Part shown: piece after piece, positions 10,376-21,600 of the stretch
How positions within the stretch are numbered: position 1 is the first letter of the stretch
Layout: each line of letters starts with the position of its first letter
Notes under the pieces: model-generated
What the model saw: only the letters and a program-made list of their open reading frames with translations
Told to the model about the DNA's origin: nothing
Database searches by the model: none
Assembly (NCBI GenBank): GCA_040954595.2
Contig: CM082592.2
Coordinates: 2,294,001 to 2,358,000, forward strand
Reading direction: 5' to 3'
Source: Balanoglossus misakiensis
Lineage: Eukaryota; Hemichordata
Length of the DNA stretch: 64,000 nucleotides
Position numbers and translations under genes: made by a program

Positions 10376-13296
10376 ATGGTGGCATACAGATCAATCTCCG
10401 CCATCCTGCAACGCAGCATCTAGTTTCTGCATGGTACTATTGGTAGTCGGACTTCAATCTGCCAGTTGGCACACAGATCAATCTCCGCCATCCTTCAACA
10501 CAGCATCTAGTTTCTGCATGGTACTATTGGTAGTCGGACTTCAATCTGCCAGTTGGCACACGGATCAGTGTTCTCCATCCTGCAAACCAGCATCTAGTTT
10601 CTGCATGGTACTATTGGTAGTCGGACTTCAATCTGCCAGTTGGCACACAGATCAGTGTTCTCCATCCTGCAAACCAGCATCTAGTTTCTGCATGGTACTA
10701 TTGGTAGTCGGACTTCAATCTGCCAGTTGGCACACGGATCAGTGTTCTCCATCCTGCAAACCAGCATCTAGTTTCTGCATGGTACTATTGGTAGTCGGAC
10801 TTCAATCTGCCAGTTGGCACACAGATCAGTGTTCTCCATCCTGCAAACCAGCATCTAGTTTCTGCATGGTACTATTGGTAGTCGGACTTCAATCTGCCAG
10901 TTGGCACACGGATCAGTGTTCTCCATCCTGCAAACCAGCATCTAGTTTCTGCATGGTACTATTGGTAGTCGGACTTCAATCTGCCAGTTGGCACACGGAT
11001 CAGTGTTCTCCATCCTGCAAACCAGCATCTAGTTTCTGCATGGTACTATTGGTAGTCGGACTTCAATCTGCCAGTTGGCACACAGATCAGTGTTCTCCGT
11101 CCTGCAAACCAGCATCTAGTTTCTGCATGGTACTATTGGTAGTCGGACTTCAATCTGCCAGTTAGCACACAGATCAATGTTCTCCATCCTTCAACGCAGC
11201 ATCTAGTTTCTGCATGGTACTATTGGTAGTCGGACTTCAATCTGCCAGTTGGCACACAGATCAGTGTTCTCCATCCTGCAAACCAGCATCTAGTTTCTGC
11301 ATGGTACTATTGGTAGTCGGACTTCAATCTGCCAGTTGGCACACAGATCAGTGTTCTCCGTCCTGCAAACCAGCATCTAGTTTCTGCATGGTACTATTGG
11401 TAGTCGGACTTCAATCTGCCAGTTGGCACACAGATCAGTGTTCTCCGTCCTGCAAACCAGCATCTAGTTTCTGCATGGTACTATTGGTAGTCGGACTTCA
11501 ATCTGCCAGTTGGCACACAGATCAGTGTTCTCCATCCTGCAAACCAGCATCTAGTTTCTGCATGGTACTATTGGTAGTCGGACTTCAATCTGCCAGTTAG
11601 CACACAGATCAATGTTCTCCATCCTTCAACGCAGCATCTAGTTTCTGCATGGTACTATTGGTAGTCGGACTTCAATCTGCCAGTTGGCACACAGATCAAT
11701 GTTCTCCATCCTGCAAACCAGCATCTAGTTTCTGCATGGTACTATTGGTAGTCGGACTTCAATCTGCCAGTTGGCACACAGATCAGTGTTCTCCGTCCTG
11801 CAAACCAGCATCTAGTTTCTGCATGGTACTATTGGTAGTCGGACTTCAATCTGCCAGTTAGCACACAGATCAATGTTCTCCATCCTGCAAACCAGCATCT
11901 AGTTTCTGCATGGTACTATTGGTAGTCGGACTTCAATCTGCCAGTTGGCACACAGATCAGTGTTCTCCATCCTTCAACGCAGCATCTAGTTTCTGCATGG
12001 TACTATTGGTAGTCGGACTTCAATCTGCCAGTTGGCACACAGATCAATGTTCTCCATCCTGCAAACCAGCATCTAGTTTCTGCATGGTACTATTGGTAGT
12101 CGGACTTCAATCTGCCAGTTGGCACACAGATCAGTGTTCTCCATCCTTCAACGCAGCATCTAGTTTCTGCATGGTACTATTGGTAGTCGGACTTCAATCT
12201 GCCAGTTGGCACACAGATCAATGTTCTCCATCCTGCAAACCAGCATCTAGTTTCTGCATGGTACTATTGGTAGTCGGACTTCAATCTGCCAGTTGGCACA
12301 CAGATCAGTGTTCTCCGTCCTGCAAACCAGCATCTAGTTTCTGCATGGTACTATTGGTAGTCGGACTTCAATCTGCCAGTTAGCACACAGATCAATGTTC
12401 TCCATCCTGCAAACCAGCATCTAGTTTCTGCATGGTACTATTGGTAGTCGGACTTCAATCTGCCAGTTGGCACACAGATCAGTGTTCTCCGTCCTGCAAA
12501 CCAGCATCTAGTTTCTGCATGGTACTATTGGTAGTCGGACTTCAATCTGCCAGTTGGCACACAGATCAATGTTCTCCATCCTGCAAACCAGCATCTAGTT
12601 TCTGCATGGTACTATTGGTAGTCGGACTTCAATCTGCCAGTTGGCACACAGATCAGTGTTCTCCATCCTTCAACGCAGCATCTAGTTTCTGCATGGTACT
12701 ATTGGTAGTCGGACTTCAATCTGCCAGTTGGCACACAGATCAATGTTCTCCATCCTGCAAACCAGCATCTAGTTTCTGCATGGTACTATTGGTAGTCGGA
12801 CTTCAATCTGCCAGTTGGCACACAGATCAGTGTTCTCCGTCCTGCAAACCAGCATCTAGTTTCTGCATGGTACTATTGGTAGTCGGACTTCAATCTGCCA
12901 GTTGGCACACAGATCAGTGTTCTCCATCCTTCAACGCAGCATCTAGTTTCTGCATGGTACTATTGGTAGTCGGACTTCAATCTGCCAGTTGGCACACAGA
13001 TCAATGTTCTCCATCCTGCAAACCAGCATCTAGTTTATGCATGGTACTATTGGTAGTCGGACTTCAATCTGCCAGTTGGCACACAGATCAATGTTCTCCA
13101 TCCTGCAAACCAGCATCTAGTTTCTGCATGGTACTATTGTTAGTCGGACTTCAATCTGCCAGTTGGCACACAGATCAGTGTTCTCCATCCTGCAAACCAG
13201 CATCTAGTTTCTGCATGGTACTATTGTTAGTCGGACCTCAATCTGCCAGTTGGCACACAGATCAATGTTCTCCATCCTGCAAACCAGCATCTAGTT
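10376..13296 (+). repeat. 87-bp minisatellite array, about 34 copies
   Basis: The unit is 87 bp, starting for example at CAGTTGGCACACAGATCAGT and ending at the next CAGTT. Copies are nearly identical. Recurring variants include GCAAACCAG versus TTCAACGCAG, ATCAGTG versus ATCAATG, and CCATCC versus CCGTCC. Degenerate partial units flank the array (about 10276-10375), so it grew from a local seed. Because 87 is a multiple of three, the plus strand reads open as a 29-residue repeat (WHTDQCSPSCKPASSFCMVL and so on) for up to 298 codons. Some units carry TTAGCAC, which puts a stop in this frame (11161, 11596, 11857 and 12379). No start context, splice site or codon-level selection supports a real protein, so I call DNA repeat only. 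Confidence 0.95.
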
Positions 13297-13299
13297 TCT

Positions 13300-14572
13300 C
13301 GTGTCTGAAAAAAAGCAAACAGATGTAGTTCAGGAAAATGAGGAGTAATTCAACTGCATGTGACACAAAAGACAGCTTCCCGCGATACAAACACCCTCTA
13401 TAACTGCAGGCTTTGTCTTTGCAGTACACAGGGCATGTAATGCAAATTGTGTAAGAATCCATCAAGTTTTACTTTATGCAGGCTACATGACAATGATTCA
13501 TGCTTAGTTTTTATGGACTTGTTATTTTGTGCCTTTCTAAATCACTTCTGGGTGTTTGTAAAACTTGTAACGAGCAGTAATGAGCAGAAACTTGCAGTAA
13601 TGATCAATAACATCCTAGAAATTGACAGAATGGGTAATCACAAATACTGTGGAAATGACGATCGTTTCCAATTTCATAATAGTCATCTGAAGTTATGCAA
13701 TCAGTGTCAATTATCATGACCATTTTCATGGAACTAAACAGTTGTTTAATTTCATATCATTGCTGGAAAAAAGTCATCGTCAATGACTTCATTCACGCTG
13801 GTTTGATGTTCTTGGTATTTGTGCTCGAGTGTTGGTTAGTTTTTGCATAATTTGAAATGTTGTGCGTTGACTTAGATGTTTTCATCTATGTGAACTGACA
13901 TACTCTGAATGTTTGAACAAACCCCATATAAATTCCCATCTACATAAAATGGAGCAGCAAACAGTTATTATTGATGTTAGACCAGAGAAAAAAAATCTTG
14001 TTCATTGGATTTTTTGGCCCTAGTTCCAGGAGCGGCGAGCGAAAAAAAAATTTAAAATTTTTTTAGGCCGAAGGTAAACCGTGGTTCTCTGGCATATTTG
14101 CACAGATGCAGACATTGCGAGATAATTGTTTCCATTTGAACCAGAAATATCTCTGATACATGTACTGTACTTGTCACTGAATTCAATACTACATTTCCCA
14201 ACAATAACATATAGGCAATTACATATACAGTTGGTGTTTGCACAACAAATTCCAAGTATTTCAACAGGCTCTCAGAATAAAATAAAATGCACAGCAAATC
14301 ACTGAAATCCAACAATTTAGTATTGACCTTTAATATTGTCCTGGTGGGACCTTGCATTTGAATGTTTTTCATTTTACTTTGGCCCCATCTCTTGGTCTCT
14401 TTACAACTGTCTCTACATTTTTTACACAATGGTCTAACAACACTGTACAGACTATCTCTCACTGCACACACACTGTTCTGGTCGCGATAGCCATGTCTAA
14501 TTTGTTCCAGTCTGCACCAAGTTCATCAAACAGCTGAATAATATCATTGTAATAGTTTGTGGAAACCATCTA
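13300..14572. other. Intergenic stretch, possible small foldback
   Basis: No gene seen. Bases 13981-14091 may be a small foldback: CCAGAGAA on the left and TTCTCTGG on the right, with A- and T-runs between. The minus-strand frame at 14052-14471 has no recognised motif. Confidence 0.35.
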
Positions 14573-15765
14573 CAGTGGAACGCCGATTATCCGAACGCCG
14601 ATTATCCGAATTTCGGATTATCCGAACGCTTTGGTACGGTCCCGGGTACGGTCCCTGAACATTTAATTAGCCATGCCAAGCACCTGTTTTCTCGGCAGTC
14701 TGTGACATTTCCGCAGGAAAACTGACATTTCGGGCAGTTTTTTTGGTCAGTTCTAATTGTTTCTGTTGTAAAGGGCGGTGGGACGTGTTAAAAACGTCTT
14801 TATCATTGAATATTTCAATCATTTTACGACAACAGAGTGTCACACTTTCGGGTATCGTAACATTCGACACTGGGATTTCACACTCAAGTGTAAAACACGC
14901 AAAATCACTTGTCGCGTCGGCACGGCTTTGGTCAATTTTTTGATAGTGTGAAGTAGATTTATCGCCGAAATAAGCTTAGCACTGTCGTTGATAATACAAA
15001 TGAAAGCCATGGGTTGGATGAGATCGCCCGTCTTCGACTCGTGCGAGCAGACGGCGGAGATTGTCCGGGGTGTCAACATCAAAGACACGGCTTTTCAAAC
15101 GCATGGACTTCATTCCGCGACACAGTGAAGGCGTGTCGGGTCGCGGTCGGTGACCATGGCAGCGCCGATATGAATGACAGCCAAGACGTCACTTGCGGAA
15201 GTGACCTCGTGCGGAGAGCTTCTTTTGCTTGGTTTGAATGTCACTGACATCGACGATTTGGAGACTAGCGAGAACTATGACAGCTTCGAAACATTAACGT
15301 ATGATGAAATCATCGACTTTGTTTCTCAGAAATAAACTCATGGCATGAAAAATTAGGACGATAAAGAGAACGAGACACCAGCTCTAGCGAAATCTACCGT
15401 GGCCATGGAAGGCCTACGCACGTTCATGGTTTGTTACGATGACCGGCCACATACGATGTTGAACGGATCAGATCATTGCAGCTTTGACTTCGTCTTTTTT
15501 TCTTTCTTAACCTTTTGAACTCTTAATATATGTATTTTTTTTTATATAAAAGAAGACGAATTGTGTTTTATTGTTTTATTAACTTCTTTTTGTGAGTGCA
15601 TGGAAAATGCATGTGCATGCTGTGGGAAACATCGTAACATACGCATGCCCCAATGGTGTGGTCAATTTCCTTTGTTCGGACGTGCCAAAATCAATTATCC
15701 GAACAATCAATTATCCGAACAAAATCTAACCCGCCCAACAGGTTCGGATAATCGGCGTTCCACTG
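14573..15765. mobile_element. pogo/Tigger-like DNA transposon, non-autonomous
   Basis: The termini are inverted: CAGTGGAACGCCGATTATCC at 14573 and its complement ending CCACTG at 15765, each flanked by TA (14571-14572 and 15766-15767). The subterminal motif ATTATCCGAA recurs three times at the left and several times at the right. The CAGT..GA..TCGATTATCCG-type terminus and the TA target are hallmarks of the pogo/Tigger branch of Tc1/mariner. At 1193 bp it is shorter than autonomous members, and only a short acidic C-terminal coding remnant is visible (about 15220-15335). The subfamily is inferred from the termini. Confidence 0.85.
15220..15335 (+). pseudogene. Possible C-terminal remnant of a pogo/Tigger transposase
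   Basis: One frame reads through an acidic tail (DIDDLETSENYDSFETLTYD, then EIIDFVSQK) and ends in TAA at 15333-15335. Acidic tails of this kind close many pogo/Tigger/Jerky transposases, and the position inside the element fits. Upstream the frame is broken, and no DDD catalytic block is seen. This is an inference from composition and position, not from a catalytic motif. Confidence 0.45.
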
Positions 15766-15767
15766 TA

Positions 15768-17579
15768 TTTTGTCAGGCAGACCGACTTCAGTAACAGTGG
15801 ACATCATGATTAAAATCGCATTTTAAATGTGGCTGCCAGTATCAGATGGTGCTGTACAGGCGGAAGTAGATGGAATGGCTTTGTGTGCATGTTGATTGCC
15901 AGAAGTAAACACATTGGAAACTACAAACTTCATGTTGAACTCGCTGCAGATTTAATACCTCAGATCCTACTATAACATCAACACAACCATGTGTTTTGTC
16001 ACTGTCATAAATTTTTATACTTTTGATGCAATTTTCATAAAATCAAATGCACCATCAATCTGCTGTGACGATCTTGTTAAACAAATTGCAAAACGAAACA
16101 TCAGGACAAACACTGAATAGCGTCTTTCGAACAAATCTGTTTGTCGTCACATCGAATGTTGGTGATCAACTTAATACTCATGATGTGACATGTACCAACA
16201 TGTACTAATATAGAACGAGGACATTTCTGCCCAAAGCTACCCACTTTGCGTTGTCATTCGCCCAAATTCAGACATCAGAACAATGTGTTTGCGGTCAACT
16301 CAGTCCAAACATGTCGGAAGTCTAATTCAAAATTCTGTGCTCGCGAAAACCTGAGAAAGTGTAGGGCGCCACCAACGGCAGTACTAAGAATATTTGTAAT
16401 GCAGAAGTAAGAATTTGCCACGATCCAAAAAAATAAAAATTCCAAAACAGCCAAAGTAGAAGCAGCAATTCCATGAACAATTTATTTTTTTCTTCCTGGC
16501 CTTAAGTCTTATTATTTTTTCCACATTATCAGTAAAAAATCTTCATTTCTGAAGTGATAGGCTGACTTCTTTGAAATTTAGTATGAAGCTTCTTACAGGT
16601 TGTCTGAGTTACCATATTTTTTTTCTTTAAATTGTTGCAAAACTGCATGTCAGAGTGCTTTGAAGTTTGAAATTTGTTAGGCGTGTTCCTAGAGGTAACC
16701 CCAAAAAGTTGCTGTAAAACAATTTGCGATATTTGCATAATTGCAAGATTGGTAAAAAATTTGCAATTTTTGTCAAAAATTGTTTTCTCTGAAACCGCTT
16801 GTCACATTGCTATAAACTATGGCAGCCATGTTCCTTGAGGTGATTGAAGATATTGTACAATTATGGAGATATTTGCACATTTGTGTTTTTTTTGCCACTT
16901 TTGAACATTCAAATATTGTTTTTGGTGAAACTGATTGTTGGATTGCTTTTTGTAAATTTCTTTTTGGTTTATATCAAAACTTCTCCAAAACCAATTGTCC
17001 AGTTGCTTTGAAAGTTACTCTTTACAAGGAGTTGGTACCCCCAACTTAGACATGTTTACATAACTTTAATAGGCCAGCTGTTACAGAGACCACCATCTAT
17101 TAAATATTTTAAGAGTGAATGGCACTCAGTCAGTCAGTGAGCGTCTCTGTCTGTCTGTGTGTCTGCCTGTCTGTTACAGGGCTGACTGAAAGAAGTTGGT
17201 CATTATATGTGTTTGTACAGACAATTTTTGGTCAAAAACAATTTCGCCAATATTTTTCCGGAGTCCACAGCTAGTTCAGAAAATAAAAACTTAATAATGT
17301 GTAGTGGAGATGTCAAAGTTTATTCAAGGCAAACTGATAATGTGGGGCATGCTCCAAAATCTGAACAGACACCGAGCAACTCAGGTTGTGTGTCAAGCTA
17401 ACTCGTGTAACGCGACTTATATGCTGCTTATATTCATCATTGGAAACCACAGGCGTCAGAAAAAATGCTTTGTTAGTATTCTGTACTGTAAAGTAGCTAA
17501 AATCGAGAAATTAACAGCTCAGATAATCTCCCCGTTTCACGTCATACGAGCGCTTACGCTATGTTCAGTCCTTGCCATA
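15768..17579. other. Intergenic stretch, no gene seen
   Basis: AT-rich DNA with a short GTCT/GTCA microsatellite (about 17125-17175). Open frames such as 16819-17049 are low-complexity and lack support. Confidence 0.4.
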
Positions 17580-17625
17580 TACCCCACTATCACATAAAGA
17601 GATCTCTTTATGTGATAGTGGGGTA
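17580..17625. repeat. Perfect 46-bp palindrome
   Basis: Both halves are exact reverse complements with no spacer. The left half begins TACCCCACTATCACATAAAG and the centre is GAGATCTC. The outermost TA pairs with TA, so this could be a minimal two-armed foldback element with a TA target, or a cruciform-forming sequence. Confidence 0.95.
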
Positions 17626-18661
17626 ATTTCTTGACAGGTCATATTAGTGGCTCGGTATTTATTCATGCTATGTATCTCTTGCTTTTTATTGCTCATCGCT
17701 GTTCGTTTTTGCTAATTACTTTCAAATTTGTATCTATCAAATTGTCATAGATGGCATGAGTCCGGTGATGGGCGGGAACTGCATGTGGTTATTTTTGGTC
17801 GTTATTGCTCCATATTAAAGGTACATGAGCTGCAACTTGATAAAAAATTCCACAATAAGATAGGGTCATAGCTTAAAGGTACAATTTTATGAGCTGCAAC
17901 TGGATAAAAAAATTAAAGTTTTAAATAATCTCATATATACTTTTAATTATGTCTATTAAATGATATTTCATGATGATATATCAAGCTCAACACTTATTTA
18001 TGACAAAATGGCCAAAAATTAAAGAAAAACGAAAATTCCTGCAATTGTTAAAAAAAGTGCAATATTACAATGAAAAAGGAAAATATACTGTCACAGCAGT
18101 GTACATATACTTCCATGAGCTCAAGTGGATGAGATCATGTTTTGTTTATGAAGTTTCACAACCGGAAATGCAACATTTTCATTGTTACTTGCTTTTTCCC
18201 ACGGTGGCGGCAAAGCTTTATTATTTATCTGGTTAAAACTTGCATATGCACTCATATTTAGGGTTTATAATGCTTACAAGTGTATAGTTCACTGCCTTCA
18301 TCTGCATGGACTAATGGTAGTACAGTTTGAAACAAAAATTATGATAATTATCCCAAAAGTTCCAGCTTATGTGAATTTAATCATTCTATCTATTTCAAGT
18401 TCATTATTGGTCATTACTGTAGGTTCTGCTCATTACAAGTTTTAGAAACACCTGGTTTTGTTGGCACATGATTCAACATTACACACAACATGTGTCCCTT
18501 TTGTGTAACAGACAATATTATTGTTTTGGGATGATTTACAACTATATGCACAGATTCAGTGTGTAAGGTTGGCTGATCCAGAGTTTAAACTCAAAATGAT
18601 TAAATCTTGCCAACAAAATGCCAGGATGTAAAGGTCACACAGGGGTCAAGATTCACCGTAC
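17626..18661. other. Spacer, no gene seen
   Basis: Repeated phrase GAGCTGCAACT.GATAAAAAA at about 17828 and 17891 suggests a local duplication. No further exon of the neighbouring minus-strand gene was recognised here. Confidence 0.35.
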
Positions 18662-21600
18662 CTTTCAGCAGCATCTTTCCACCACGTTTTCAACACTCTG
18701 GCTTTTTGGCTGAAAGCGGTCAGCGCCTCAACCATTTGTTCGAAATGTTGGTGGTACTCGTTCTTGGCTTTTTCATGCTGCAGATTATCCCAGCTGAAAG
18801 AAACCCAAGACAGTACAACATTAGAGATACTGTAAAACATGTTATTTTCGCGAGTTGAATTTTTTTGCGATATCGAGAGAGGCCACTGTTACGCGAGAAT
18901 TAATTTTCGCGTTCTCATGCACATTGTTCTTTCACAATTATATTTTTGCTCTCCCGTATTTCGCTTAAATTTATTGCTCGCGAAAATAACCTGTTCTCAC
19001 ACTCCTGGCAGGCTGGGAGTGTGAGAACAGAGTGTGAGAACAAATTGTTCTCACACTCTCACTGAATCGAAAGCTGTATATGACGCAAGCGCTGATTGGT
19101 TGACAAAGCATTATTTTGGTACGCGCGCTAAAAGTTATCCAATGGCGCGATGTGTATTACAGGGACAAAGACTACAACGTGCCCCCAGACGACAGTTCCA
19201 GCGTCATTTATTCAATGTTTTTAACGAATTAGGCTAATTTGTGACCGTGTGAGAAAAATAATCTCACACACCAAGGACCTGGGATCATATTTCTCACACT
19301 CGTCAGAGATATTCTGTCCCACACTCGCCTGCGGCTCATGTGGGACATAAAATCCCCAACTCGTGTGAGAAATACGATCCCAGGACCTTGGGAGTGTGAA
19401 ATTCTATTGTTCCACAGTAGTTGATAATATGCACAAGACTCATGGGCTCAAACTGACTCATATTTCAGACCACGTTATTTTTTTTTTTTCATTTGGGTTC
19501 AATTTGACGACCTCATCCGTATTTTCCTGGGTGATGCAACTCTGTCCACAACTCAGAGCATTTTCACTGCTTTAATTCCTTTTTTTTACAATTAGTGACT
19601 GTTGACAAAATTACTACCACATAATTAGACCGTTTGATTTTGGTTGGCACAAAAACTCTAAGACCATGTTCCTTTTGGGTGTACATTATTTTTGAACTGC
19701 TTGAGGCTGGGCCGACCAGTCATGCAGTACATGATGACTACAATACTGTCATGAGATACCACATGTACAATGTGCAAATCTTATGAGTGTGCTCTGATTG
19801 AAATGAAAATTGTGTCCTGCAAAATATAATGGGCCATCGGAAGCAGAAAGAGGTCTGCGATACTTATGACTATAAGACCCTTCTCTGCTTGGGATGGCCC
19901 AAATGTGACTGCAATATTAGAGTACATACCACATAATCAGACCGCTGAATTTTTGTTGGCAGAAAGGTGCCACTGTAGTATATCATGTACCGGTATATTC
20001 AACTTTACAAATATATCCCAGTGTACGCCACACCTACCTTGTCTCCTGCTGGAGTGTTTCAAACATTTGCGCCAATTTCGTGAAATCCATCAACATGGCC
20101 TCATTCTGTTCAATCTAATTGGATTTTTAATCGTGCTTGTTGCTTAAGAAGAAGCATTTTACGGCTGCAGAAGATCTCTGTTACTTCTTCTATCGTGAAC
20201 TTATCTTTGGCGTGTTGACTCTTGTGCAGAACCTGAGGAAAAAAAAAAAAAAAGTGTAAAATATTGCCTGTAGAAGAGGTGTTTCCAGTAGTCTCGTTCC
20301 TGGCTGTGTCAGCTAAAAGGCAAGGGTCAGGTATGGGCTGCTGTCTTGCACAAATTTCTGTCCAGCCATGCCCAAGATGACTGCTTCCAACGTTTGCACA
20401 CAGGTACTGTCAAAGTCAGGTGCACCACACAAGATCCATCCATCCCATCCCATCCCATCCATCCATCTATCCATACATACATACATACATACATGCATGC
20501 ATGTGTACGCACGCACGCACACACACATGCACGCACGCACATACATACATCCATCCATCCATCGATACATACATACATACATCCATCCATCCATACATAC
20601 ATACATACATACATACATACATACATACATAAATACCAGGGCTTGCGTTTGATATTTAATTTTTTACATGCAGTGCACGCAAAGAGCCAAAAAAAATTGC
20701 GTGAAATTGTATTTGAATTACGTGCAACAAAATAGCGATAGACAAAGCAGGCTTTCAGATAATGAGTTCTCCCTTCATGTCTAGACGGTCCAACACAAAA
20801 AAAAATCTTCAAGGAAAATGACCGGGAAGCCCTACTTACTTTTTTATATCTACATGTAATGGTTTCTGCGTGCATAAATTATAGGGCCGACACGTGCCAA
20901 GTTTGTCGCCTAGGTTACCGCACGTACATTACTGTGCGTCCTGCTACAGCATACAAGCGCGCGTACGCGTACATGTGTACAGGGCGCCCAACCGACCAAC
21001 CTTGAAAAGGCACCCCGTATAGCCTCGCCAGATATTATCTTTCAATGGATTTTTTTGCGTGCATGTCACGCAACTGTGACAAAATATTTGCGCACACACA
21101 TTGTAGTTTTGCGTGAAAACGCAAGAAATAGACGTGAACGCGAGCCCTACATACATACATACATACATACATACATACATACATACATACATACATACAT
21201 ACATGCATGCATGCAAACATACATACATGCATGCAAACATACACACACATAAATGCGTAAGTACATACATACATACATACATACATACGTCCATACATAT
21301 ATACGTCCATACATACATACATTCATACATACATACATACATGCATGCATACATACATACATCCATACATGCATGATATTGATATTGTATATTTTTCAAG
21401 AAGATATCTGAAACTTCTACCTTCCAAGGTATTAAGAACTCACTGATTTTATTCTGTGTGACTTTTAACAGTTCAATTCTATCATAAATATCACCAAAAC
21501 TACATGCTTATAATGCATGCAGTTCATGTCATGCAAACATGCCCCTTGAAAAATTATTCAAGCACTTTGAGCAGCCATTTTTGTTTTATGTTATTTTTAT

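Noticed and set aside
10335-13328. Long repetitive protein (WHTDQCSPSCKPASSF...) encoded by the 87-bp array
   Set aside because: Open only because the unit is a multiple of three and stop-free in that frame; identical units, several internal stops and no gene context. Kept as a finding only.
20313-20875. Cys/Met/Tyr-rich proteins on both strands at 20.3-21.4 kb
   Set aside because: Translations of CATA/CATC tetranucleotide repeats in all frames.
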